Below, one piece after another: positions 15,123 to 22,240 of a stretch of 22,240 bases of DNA (within the stretch, counting starts at the first letter, position 1; each line of letters begins with the position of its first letter). This stretch comes from Spirogloea muscicola. Its lineage: Eukaryota > Streptophyta > Zygnematophyceae > Spirogloeales > Spirogloeaceae. The stretch spans positions 122,591-144,830 of the forward strand of contig WELB01000103.1 in NCBI GenBank assembly GCA_009602725.1, in the 5' to 3' direction. Both the position numbers and the translations under genes were made by a program. The notes below the pieces were generated by a model. It was not told where the DNA came from, ran no database searches, and saw nothing but the letters and a program-made list of their open reading frames with translations.

Positions 15123-15675
15123 GTGACCAGTAGCCGCTGGAGCCACCCGTCTGCCGCATCAATCACCGCCACCATTCTGTGGCCTGGGAACTCCTTGGCG
15201 GCTCAGAGTTGCTGTGCAACGATGCACAATCTCTAGACCTCGTCATACTCGAGTGTCTAGCTTCAATTGTACGAGCAGGCCATATTAAGAAGGCGACGGT
15301 TGTCGAGAGAGGCCAGCCCGACCAGAACCTTAGCTTTCATGGGCACTATCGGAAGTGTTTGCATAGGGCCAGCTTGCACAAGACCGCCATGACAGAGAAG
15401 GTCATAGGAGCTCCTGCATGGACAGTGGTAGCTGGGGTCAGCAAAGATGGTTATTGACAGGCGACTGGTCTAGCACTGTTGAGGGCTAAGAGAAATGAAA
15501 GTTTTCAAAGGGGACGCTAAGGGCTCTAAGTGGCTGAGAGTAAGGTGTGACGGGCGGCCGCTGGAGCCACTAGACAGTCGCATTCATCCAGATGTGCCAA
15601 ATGAGCGGCGTTGCTTCACAACGACCTGCAACTTTCAGATAAGACAATAATCAGAGCGTCTAGCTTCAAATGTAA
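15123..15675 (+). repeat. Two diverged copies of an unidentified ~130-160 bp segment
   Basis: 15123-15292 and 15546-15675 share GTGTGAC, CCGCTGGAGCCAC, the TTGCT.TGCAACGA/TTGCTTCACAACGA region and GTCTAGCTTCAA.TGTA, in the same order. Identity is modest. A 92-codon open frame (15179-15457) spans the first copy and the spacer; it is unrecognised and may be chance. Confidence 0.45.
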
Positions 15676-15709
15676 AAGAAGAGAGAAGGATGGAGCAGGG
15701 AGGGAGGGA

Positions 15710-15816
<107 letters not shown>

Positions 15817-16130
15817 GCGGTGCGCGGGAGATGATTTGAATGCCAAATTAAGCCAAGACCGTGTCCAGGCATGTCCAGGATGAGCCACAAGAGCAGATCC
15901 CCATGCTGAGTACCCCTATAAAGTCCAGGAACTGGGAATGCCCAAGCATCTAAACGCATTGATGATAGATTGCTGCGTGAGTATACACATACGGCTTGCT
16001 CGGCTCTGCAACTCTTCAGATCAGCTTGCCTAGTACAGGAGGTCAATGAACAAGCTGGCAAGCAATGCTGGCAAGTTGGTGTCAGTCTCTTGGATAACAT
16101 TGCGTGGCTCGCTGCCTGCGATATATGTGG

Positions 16131-16164
16131 ATATATATGGACGATATGGATCGTCCATATATAT
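16131..16164. repeat. Perfect 14-bp inverted repeat with 6-bp loop
   Basis: ATATATATGGACGA (16131-16144), spacer TATGGA, TCGTCCATATATAT (16151-16164). A third ATATGGACGAT copy follows at 16168-16178. No adjacent gene explains it. Confidence 0.9.
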
Positions 16165-16455
16165 TGCATATGGACGATGACTGTGGAAAGGCAGCCCACA
16201 ACGGTATGAACTCGGTCCAAGTAAGTCGGAGTGAGAGTGTCGTTGTCGGAGTAAGAGGCTCCTCAAATACGAACAATGACATTGATAGGGTCATAGCAGA
16301 AGAAGACGAGAGTCATATCATCCCGTGCCCGCCATTATCTAGCTGGCTTCCTATAGCGAATCCTATAGCGACCTTGGACCTTCTCCATTGTGCTCCGACC
16401 TTTCACAGTTTTCGCCCCCTTTTGAAGAGCTTTTATCCTCCTTTCTTTGTCCAAC

Positions 16456-16487
16456 AAGCAAGGTCTTACTAAACAAGGTCTTACTAA
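16456..16487 (+). repeat. Tandem 15-bp repeat
   Basis: CAAGGTCTTACTAAA occurs twice in direct succession (within 16458-16487). A shorter pair, CCTATAGCGA, lies at about 16350-16372. Confidence 0.7.
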
Positions 16488-16489
16488 AG

Positions 16490-17060
16490 GAGGGCGACGG
16501 CTGTGCAAGGCCGGCCCCAGAAAGGATGGACAAGATCTACGATGCTGGAAGTGCTACAGCACACATCTATGCTGGCGGCTTCTAAGCCCTGTCCATTCAA
16601 TGGGCTAGCCATTCAGACGTCGCCTCCCTACTTCGTAAGCTTCTCTCTGAAGCTTGATACTTCTCGGGTGGTGACTGCCAATTAAGGCCGTCCTCGGAAG
16701 AGGCTCGCTCAAGAACTTGAAGCCTCTTAAGTGAACAGCTCCTCCAGTGCACGGCAATGGCTGTAAGAGGCCAGCCCAGAAGACGAAGTAAGCTATTCGT
16801 AAGGGGCGAGGGCTGTGAAAAGCTAGCCCAGAAAGCATGGACAAGAACAAGAAACAGCTCTTTCAAGAAGGGGCGAGGGCTAGGACAAGCCAGCCCACAA
16901 ACAAATGAACAAGTTCTGAAGGGGTTTTCAAAAACCAATGGCGCTCCCAATGTAATGCAGTGGCTGTGAGCCCAGCCCAAAGGGATACGGGAGCTCTTTT
17001 AAACAGTGAGCCCTTCCAAAGAGGGCGGGGGCTGTAAAAAGCCAGCCCAGGAAAAGTCAT
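16490..17060 (-). mobile_element. Array of about six hairpin tail modules
   Basis: Minus-orientation cores of the form GGGCTGGCC/T...CAGCC lie near 16499-16518, 16758-16778, 16808-16829, 16871-16896, 16960-16978 and 17022-17049. They are separated by 30-250 bp of lead and terminal-block sequence. Each has the lead CCATNCTTT on the right and a GAGC..CTTCTT-like end on the left. No coding sequence is present between them, so the array grew by tail-only insertions. Confidence 0.7.
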
Positions 17061-17124
17061 GAAGGGTCAAAAGGGCCGAAAGGCGCCAAACCGAAAGGCG
17101 CTATACAGCTATGCAGGAGACTCC

Positions 17125-17170
17125 AGCGAGTGAAGGAAGGCGCGCGGTGCGCCTGAAATGAAAGGGAGAC
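17125..17170 (+). repeat. R3 short repeat fragment
   Basis: GAAGGCGCGCGGTGCGCCTG then AAATGAAAGGGAG. Matches the first 40 bp of the copies at 7500 and 17600. Confidence 0.55.
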
Positions 17171-17179
17171 AATCCCGAG

Positions 17180-17600
17180 CCTTTAAAAGTCCTGGAAGAG
17201 GGCAATAAGCTGGCTAAGGGAGTCTCTAGTACCCACGAGTGAGCACAAATATATCCGATATGAGCCACGGAGCGCTGGAACGAGACCGCCAGCCGCATGC
17301 GGAATACCTGCGCAAGCCAGCCGGCAGCGTTGAAGCCGGAGCACCTCCCCTGGCTTCGTATCTGCCATCTAGTATTCAGGCATCGGTTAGCGACCTTGAT
17401 ATTTTGACCCGTGCTTAATGAGCAGGTCAATCTACCGTAGCTTATGTAGGTCTTAAGATGTGCTTGCCTTTGTACTTGGCCATTTGGCCTTCGTTTGTTT
17501 CAAATACACGAAATCTTTTCCCTGGCTGAGCCGGCCGCCGGTCGATGGCCTGCCGGGCAAGCCGCTGGAGGTGATCCAGCCAGCGGCCAAAAGCCCCGTG
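17180..17600 (-). mobile_element. Family B fragment split by a family A tail
   Basis: On the minus strand LQRLARQAIDRRPAQPG (about 17575-17525) continues, beyond the insertion, as FNAAGWLAQVFRMRLAVSFQ and RSVAH (about 17340-17270). It then jumps to the ORF end (CTCACTCGTGGGTACT, about 17230-17245), showing an internal deletion of about 100 bp. The right flank (CCAGCGGCCAAAAGCCCC) gives the intact version of the site disrupted at 5172-5204. Confidence 0.75.
17348..17527 (+). mobile_element. 164-bp family A tail inserted in family B with 8-bp direct repeats
   Basis: CCCTGGCT at 17348-17355 and 17520-17527 flanks an insert (17356-17519) that begins TCGTATCTGCCATCTAG, passes the ORF end and the 3' UTR, and ends ACACGAAATCTTTT. 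Removal restores continuous family B sequence (CCCCTGGCTGAGCCGGCCGC). Confidence 0.85.
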
Positions 17601-17700
17601 AACAAGGCGCGCGGTGCGCATGAAATCAAAGGGAGGCCAAGCCAACATTTTGTTCAGGCAGAATCTAGTGCAGGATAAACGAGGCTATGTTAAACGGAGC
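17600..17700 (+). repeat. R3 short repeat, longest copy
   Basis: AACAAGGCGCGCGGTGCGCA, then TGAAATCAAAGGGAGGCCAA, continuing to GAGGCTATGTTAAACGGAGC. It parallels the 7500-7606 copy along its whole length (CAAGGCTACATGATACAGAG there). It again lies inside family B sequence, near AAAAGCCCCGTG. Confidence 0.6.
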
Positions 17701-17925
17701 CCTCTGCTAAGGAGCCTAAGGTAACAGGTTGACGGGAACGACAGAGAGGCGCAGAGCATACGGTAGACCTGAGCTAAGGAGCTAGCAATCACAGCCATCG
17801 CCTGCCACTGAAAAGCCTCTCTCTCTGTCTCTCTGTGGAAGGCTAGCCCACATGTTGATGGATGGCTAGGGTCCGGTCGTCATTTGCGTTACTGAGAGTT
17901 TCTAGCAGTTTCTGCAGTCTTAGCA
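17701..17925. other. Unassigned segment
   Basis: No gene seen. Contains a hairpin-module remnant (GAAGGCTAGCCCACATG, about 17838) and a short CTCTCTCTCTGTCTCTCTG run at 17817-17835. Confidence 0.3.
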
Positions 17926-17929
17926 CTTA

Positions 17930-18245
17930 GCACTCCGGCTCCTTCAGATCTTGTCCATTCTGTTGGGCTGGCCTCTCACAGCCACCAGTCAATCTGGCCG
18001 CGCTTTCTTCTAGCTGCTTAGTTTCTGTTTGTTGCTTGTTTTTCTTAGTGCTTCCCCTACGAACCTTGTCAATACTTTTTGGGCTGGCTTCTCACAGCCC
18101 TTGCCCCCATTGGGAGAGCCACTTATTCTTCCCCTGGCCCCTTCTTGCACTTCGTTCCTTCTTTTTTGGGCTGGCCTTTTCCAGCCCCTATCCTCTTTTC
18201 TTATGGGCGAGCCATTCCTTCTATCCTCTATGGGCGAGCTCTTCT
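17930..18245 (+). mobile_element. Three hairpin tails plus extra terminal blocks in tandem
   Basis: Cores at 17965-17983 (CCAGTCAATCTGG subtype), 18081-18100 (TTGGGAGAGCCAC subtype) and 18168-18188 (TATGGGCGAGC subtype). The last is followed by two terminal blocks (TTATGGGCGAGCC at 18201-18213, CTATGGGCGAGC at 18228-18239). Different subtypes lie head-to-tail in one orientation. Confidence 0.75.
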
Positions 18246-18267
18246 TTCTGCGTGTGGCCACCCAGTG

Positions 18268-18352
18268 GGAGAAGGCGCGCGGTGCGCGACAATTGAAAGA
18301 GTGACCACCCCAAGCCAAAGTACATATACAGGCAAGATTAGTGCAAGTGGGG
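18268..18352 (+). repeat. R3 short repeat, diverged copy
   Basis: GAGAAGGCGCGCGGTGCGCG then ACAATTGAAAGAGTGACC and later GATTAGTGCAAG. The first 20 bp match the other copies best. Confidence 0.5.
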
Positions 18353-18354
18353 GG

Positions 18355-18505
18355 AGGAGGAAAGAGAGAAGGGCTCGCCCACTGAGGATAGGAGCTGGAA
18401 GAAGCCAGCCCAGAAAAGGACGAGAAGGGGCCAGGGGCGGAGGAAACCCTGAAGACGCTTCCAGGAGAGGGCGGCGGCTACGAGAGGCCAGCCCAGGGAA
18501 AGTAA
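18355..18505 (-). mobile_element. Two hairpin tails, minus orientation
   Basis: First module: terminal block GGGCTCGCCCACTGAGGATA and core GGAGCTGGAAGAAGCCAGCCC (18390-18411). Second: core GGCGGCTACGAGAGGCCAGCCC (about 18472-18494). Confidence 0.65.
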
Positions 18506-18529
18506 CAGGAGGGGCCCTCGAGCCGGCAG

Positions 18530-19290
18530 GGGAGCCGCGTCGTTCGAGAGGGCCGAAGATTGGTCGTTGAGGTAGTATGTACGGCCCCACGGCCTCGGCC
18601 CGGCTGGTCAACCGCGGTCGCCCGCCGCGCGTCAGGGTCTCGCTGACGGTGCCCCGACAGCCTGTGCGCCACGTGGTAGTGTCGGCAGACGTTGACCAGC
18701 GTCCGCGCCAGATGGCGGTCAGCGTCGGACCGCCAGCTTGGCCCCCCCCAGCAGGGTGACGTGGCGGCAACGTGCCGGACGGCGACAAAGCCTTGTGGTG
18801 ACGTAGCGGGCCAAGTAGGCGCCGGGCCGGGATACGACAGAAACAGCATCCCGCCCTGCGGGCGACCACGTGGCGGAGGCGATGGGGCCCGCCGTGCACG
18901 TGAGCACGTGGCCGGTCACGCGGGGGTCGTGCGGCGGCGCTGTGCCACGTGGCAAATTTTCCGTGAGCGACGCCGGCGGCAGCGGGGGACACCGGACCTG
19001 ACCGGCCGGCCGGGGGGGGGTAGGTGAAAGTGGGGCCCTGACGTGACCGCCGGGCCAGACGCGGACGTGAATGGGGGGCCAGGGACGAGTCGCCGGTCAA
19101 ACGTAGCCCGAGGGGCGCACCGCGGGTTGCTGCAATCAGCTCCCCCTCCTCCCCAGTGCGGGGGGCCTTTTGTGTGGCCTTGCTCGGCTGCCACGTGACA
19201 ATTCGTAGTCCCCCGTTGCGCGGCTTTCCTAGCAAGCAGGGCAGCCTCCCCTGGGTAGTCACGCAGCCGGCACGCCATCGAACGTCGTGA
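18530..19290. promoter_or_regulatory. GC-rich island with a cluster of G-box/ABRE-like motifs
   Basis: CCACGTGG is exact at 18669-18676, 18866-18873 and 18945-18952. Related ACGTG cores are at 18759 (TGACGTGGC), 18897 and 18905 (GCACGTG), 19040, 19064 and 19191 (CCACGTGA). These resemble plant bZIP/bHLH sites. The long minus-strand open frame across the island (to 19262) looks like a GC-composition artefact, and I see no protein family in it. Which gene, if any, the island serves is unknown. Confidence 0.4.
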
Positions 19291-19304
19291 CATCAGCACC
19301 GAGT

Positions 19305-19400
19305 CAACGAGGCAAGCGCGGCCAGATTAACTGGTGGCTGGGAGAGGCCAGCCCAAAAGAATGGACAAGGTCTGAAGGAGTCGGAGTGCTAAGGACTGAG
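19305..19400 (-). mobile_element. Hairpin module, CCAGTCAATCTGG subtype
   Basis: GCGCGGCCAGATTAACTGG then TGGCTGGGAGAGGCCAGCCC (about 19333-19352), lead AATGGACAAGGTCTGAAGG. Close to the copies at 8192 and 20308. Confidence 0.65.
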
Positions 19401-19514
19401 TCAACAGCGTCCAGGGGGGAGGTTACCGCCAGGCGTGTCCCACTCCAGTCTTGTCAAATCCCTCTTTCCCAGGCGCGCTTTTCGGCCCATTTGGGTAGAG
19501 TTTCCCGGCTAGTC

Positions 19515-19710
19515 TGTCGGATTTGAGGCTCCTCACTCGTCAATACTGAGGTGATCTATCCTCCCCCGTTCTGAGCATCTCAGGCCCCTCCGTAGCTGCT
19601 TAGCGCTTTTTAGGCCCCTCCGTTACTTGGCCCCTTCGAACCTTTGGCAATATTTTTTGGGCTGGCTTTTCACAGCCCTTGCCCCCGTTGGGAGTGCCAC
19701 TTCTTTGGAC
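19515..19710 (+). mobile_element. Family B 3' end of the B1 subtype
   Basis: GAGGCTCCTCACTCGTCAAT then ACTGAG is the ORF end of B1. The 3' UTR (CGTAGCTGCTTAGCGCTTTT, GGCCCCTTCGAACC) follows, then the hairpin GGGCTGGCTTTTCACAGCCC (19659-19678) and the block CCCCCGTTGGGAGTGCCAC. It is collinear with 5725-5560 on the minus strand, so this is a severely 5'-truncated copy. Confidence 0.8.
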
Positions 19711-19859
19711 CTTCTCCACTCTTCTCGGGCTCGCTGTTCATATGCATTGCGCCTTTGGGAGACCCACTTTCTTTCAAAGAGGACCTGCTACTCGGAGACT
19801 AGTTGCTAAGACCTGCAGCTGCTCAACAGCACCCAGTGGCCGCTTGAGTCGCTATGTGC

Positions 19860-20215
19860 TTTTCTGGCCCCATTCCATTTTCTGGGCTGGCTAATCACAG
19901 CCATCGCCCTCTACTGGAAAAGTCTGTCTTTCTTCGGAAATCAGAATATAAAAGAGAAATATATCCAGCAGCTGCAATATATCCAGCACGAAAAATGGGC
20001 TTGCTTTTCACCCTCGCCCCCTTTTGAAGAGCCACGTTCTTCCTTCTTAAGGGCACCTTTTCCGCACCATTATTGGCTCTCTGGATTTTCTTCAATTCTG
20101 CTTGGGCTGGCTTTGCCAGGCCCTCTTCTCTATGGGCGAGCAATTTCTTCTTACATGAAGGCGAGAGCTTTGGGCTGGCCTCTCACAGCCACCAGTCAAT
20201 TTGGATGAGCTGTTC
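19860..20215 (+). mobile_element. Three further hairpin tails
   Basis: Cores at 19884-19902 (with CCCTCTACTGGAAA), 20104-20122 (GGGCTGGCTTTGCCAGGCCC, then TCTTCTCTATGGGCGAGC) and 20172-20190 (with CCACCAGTCAATTTGG). The last starts 30 bp after the terminal block of the one before. Confidence 0.65.
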
Positions 20216-20304
20216 TCTTCACAAGAGGCTGTGGCTCTGCAACACTTCCAAAAAAATCTGAACGGAGGTTGTAGGTGAAGGCCCACCTTGAAGAACAAAA
20301 AAGA

Positions 20305-20440
20305 AGAAAGCGCGGCCAGATTGACTGGTGGCTGTAAGAGGCCAGCCCAAAAGAAACGTTCGTATATTTGAAACGAACGAAAGGAATGGACAAAGGTATG
20401 GACAAGGTCCGATGGAGCCGAAGTGCTAAGCGCTAAGACA
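20305..20440 (-). mobile_element. Hairpin module carrying a micro-insertion of family A
   Basis: The core GGTGGCTGTAAGAGGCCAGCCC (20328-20349) and the lead ATGGACAAGGTCCGATGG are separated by about 45 bp (20354-20398). That piece resembles the reverse complement of the family A 3' end (TTCGTATATTTGAAACGAAC against TTCGTGTATTTGAAACAAAC). An ATGGACAA duplication is visible at the right junction. Confidence 0.55.
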
Positions 20441-20695
20441 GCAGCAAGGGACTCTCAGTAACCCCAAGTCAGTAGATGCAAGAACAAGCCGGCTCAGCCA
20501 AGACGACTGGGTGCTGTGAAGTTACTCATTAGCTACTCCTTACTTACCCAGCCAATAGCCGCGTATCGCAACACGCGACAGTACGGAAGAAAAGAAGCTC
20601 TACCAAAAGGAGGTAGCGATGTGAAGGAAGCACAGCGGCTGCTGTGCTTCCTGCTAGTATCAAAAGAAGTAAGACATCCGACTGTGGAAAGGAAA
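20441..20695. other. Unassigned segment
   Basis: No gene recognised. Short open frames on both strands lack protein signatures. GCACAGCGGCTGCTGTGC (about 20630-20647) is a near-perfect inverted repeat. Confidence 0.3.
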
Positions 20696-21222
20696 GTGGC
20701 TCTATCGAAGGGCACGAGGGCTGTGAACAGCCAGCCCGAAAGAAAACAAACAGGATCAAGCAGGGGAGTTGTTGCCCCCCCGTTAGCTTGAGGCAGCAGC
20801 CAAGGCAGGGTCAGCACACACATGCAAAACAAAGTGAGCACCTGAAACAACATGGTGTGTGTGACAAGCCTGAGACAGCGAGCATTGAGCGCTGGAATGG
20901 AATGGAAGATAGACTCTTCCAGTAGAGGGCGATGGTTGTGATTGGCCAGCCCAGAATAAAGAAGCGGAGCATTGGCTTCTCTCTGTGACTTCACTACACG
21001 CAACGCGAAGAGAGAAGGGGCTCTCTCAAATAAGAAGAAGTGGCCCTCCCAATGGGGGCAAGGGCTGTGAAAAGCCAGCCCGAAACAAAGGTCCGAAGGT
21101 GCCAAATGACGGATAACCTTTTGGGAGAGGGCTTCAAAGGGGAGGTCATGAAGCCCGTGGGGTGTCCCAGGTGGCGCTGAAGAAGAAGTGGTTCTCTTAG
21201 TGGGGGCAAGGGCTGTGAAAAA
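20696..21222 (-). mobile_element. Series of four hairpin tails, the last truncated
   Basis: Cores near 20718-20737, 20928-20952 (with CCAGTAGAGGGCGATGG), 21062-21081 (block GTGGCCCTCCCAATGGGGGC) and 21208-21222. The last one is cut off within the hairpin where a plus-strand family B fragment begins. Confidence 0.7.
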
Positions 21223-21425
21223 CCGCTCACACCCAACCCAGTGTGCCACCAAGGCTGGGTATGCGGTAGCCTGCGCCGCTTGGGCCAAGGAGCTAAAATA
21301 TGCAGATCACCCGCGGGAAGACGAGTTCTTCCCGCTCGCCATCGATACGCACGGGGCGCTGGGCTCTCGGTGGCTCGAGCTGCTCAACCACATCTCACGT
21401 CACGCCATTGTCCTTTCTAATATGG
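21223..21425 (+). mobile_element. Family B RLE fragment, plus strand
   Basis: The frame reads AGYAVACAAWAKELKYADHP, REDEFFPLAIDTHGALGSRW and LELLNHISRHAI, collinear with the post-nuclease segment of B1 (EFVPLAVDVHGALGSQW). It ends at a T run near 21425 without the remaining C-terminus or a tail. Confidence 0.75.
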
Positions 21426-21439
21426 ACTTTTTTTTGAAG

Positions 21440-22222
21440 GCACTCCGCGAGACGACAGTGGAGCAACTGCATGGGTGGCCGCAGTACGATATCGCGTCGC
21501 CTCGGGGACAAGCATTTCCAGGAAGCCCAAACACGGCCGCGACGTTGCCGGAATTCCGGAGGCCGGCGCGCCGAGGCGAGGCAGCCACGACCTACCCACT
21601 AAGCTGCCGACGCGTTGCCAACGGCCCGCAGCGTCAGCGGCAGGCAGGCGCTCTGCAGTAAGCACCGTCCGATGCAAGACATCCACGGCTTTGAGCCGCC
21701 TGAATCTTCCTGTCGGCGATGCTGGGGCTTACCTGTTAACGGCTCCCCAGCCGACGGGGCGGGCAAGATTTGACCCATCATTTGACCCCGGCCCTAAGCC
21801 GCCCCCGCTCCAACGTGCCGGAGCCGTTGGTCCCGGGCGAGTCGTCGGGCGACCGCCCCGGCCACTGGGATAGCGACACGTGGCGGCCAAGCGATGCAGC
21901 GGGCTGCGGGGCGGCGCCCGGGCGGCGAGGGGCCCGCACGGTGACGGGAGCGGCGGGCGGGGAGGGGGGTGGCGCGACCTCCGCCCCTCCCCCGATCGGG
22001 GACGCGACCTCTTCTCTCCCTCCCCGGCAACAGGAAGTAAAGCTGATCAGCTTCTCGCTTTTTGATGAGTGCCTCAGGCGAAGGCTCCTCGCCTGATCGG
22101 CGCCTCCCCCCCTCCTCGGCAAGCAGGAGCTTGATTGCGGCCCCTGCGAAGCTCGAGTCTTCAGGCTGCGCTTCTCCGCCGCCGCCGCCGCCGCGTCCAC
22201 TGCCGCCGCCGCCGCCGCCGCC
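21440..22222 (+). promoter_or_regulatory. GC-rich putative promoter and 5' leader
   Basis: No repeats of families A or B and no convincing ORF. Contains a G-box-like ACACGTGG (21877-21884) and CCG-triplet runs just upstream of the ATG at 22223 (22182-22222). Composition and position suit a CpG-rich promoter for a gene leaving the window on the right. This is inference. Confidence 0.4.
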
Positions 22223-22240
22223 ATGGCGCGCGCCGCGGGC
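22223..22240 (+). CDS. Possible gene start cut by the window edge
   Basis: GCCGCCGCCATGG is a near-ideal eukaryotic start context. Only six codons (MARAAG) are inside the window, so nothing can be said about function. The Ala-rich start would suit a transit peptide, but six residues prove nothing. Confidence 0.35.

Noticed and set aside
18228-19262. A 344-codon minus-strand open frame
   Set aside because: It crosses hairpin modules and the GC-rich island. Its composition is Pro/Arg/Gly/Ala driven by GC content, and no domain is visible. Other frames are open here as well.

Overview
The window looks like repeat-rich nuclear DNA of a streptophyte (a charophyte-grade green alga or an early-diverging plant relative). 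Four things point there. (1) A degenerate insert of mitochondrial DNA carries a plant-type ribosomal-protein cluster (rpl5?-rps14-rpl6-rps13-rps11-rps1) with plant-mitochondrial trnF and trnC. (2) One spliced gene belongs to glycosyltransferase family 92 and resembles plant galactan synthases (GALS). (3) A plant-type telomeric motif is present. (4) Introns and non-LTR/Ty1-copia retroelements are abundant, with no bacterial gene organisation. The species cannot be named from the sequence.

Layout. 1-250: GC-rich (GGC)n block and telobox. 256-4625: copies of non-LTR family 'A' (reverse transcriptase, CCHC finger, restriction-like endonuclease), one minus (1308-2196) and one plus (2206-4560) lying head-to-head, plus a 3' fragment split by family 'B'. 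4775-8400: a mostly same-orientation (minus) pile of 3' fragments of a second RLE-type family, 'B', nested in and abutting one another. 8572-11695: the GT92 gene, about seven exons, with at least two GC-AG introns. 11880-13680: the mitochondrial insert (NUMT), AT-rich against a GC-rich background. 13683-13999: start of a Ty1-copia gag on the minus strand, interrupted by a 140-bp family A tail. 14050-21420: more family B fragments, about 30 short hairpin 'tail' modules, a (GA)n microsatellite, a perfect palindrome, and a GC-rich island with many CACGTG motifs (18530-19290). 21440-22240: GC-rich putative promoter/5' leader with a candidate start codon at 22223.

The most interesting structure is the retroelement ecology. 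Family B has no poly(A) end. Its 3' end is a hairpin (core GGGCTGGC...GCCAGCCC) followed by a conserved terminal block (TATGGGCGAGC or TTGGGAGAGCCAC plus a CTTCTT-like end). The module recurs about 30 times, mostly without coding sequence, and often in tandem. Two insertions of only 17 and 23 nt consist of the terminal block alone and are bounded by exact 8- and 10-bp direct repeats. Family A insertions with 7- and 8-bp direct repeats define its 3' end as well. Together these suggest target-primed retrotransposition that often yields near-zero-length products and re-targets existing copies. That mechanism is inferred, not shown. Apart from GT92 and the edge start codon, no intact gene is evident.
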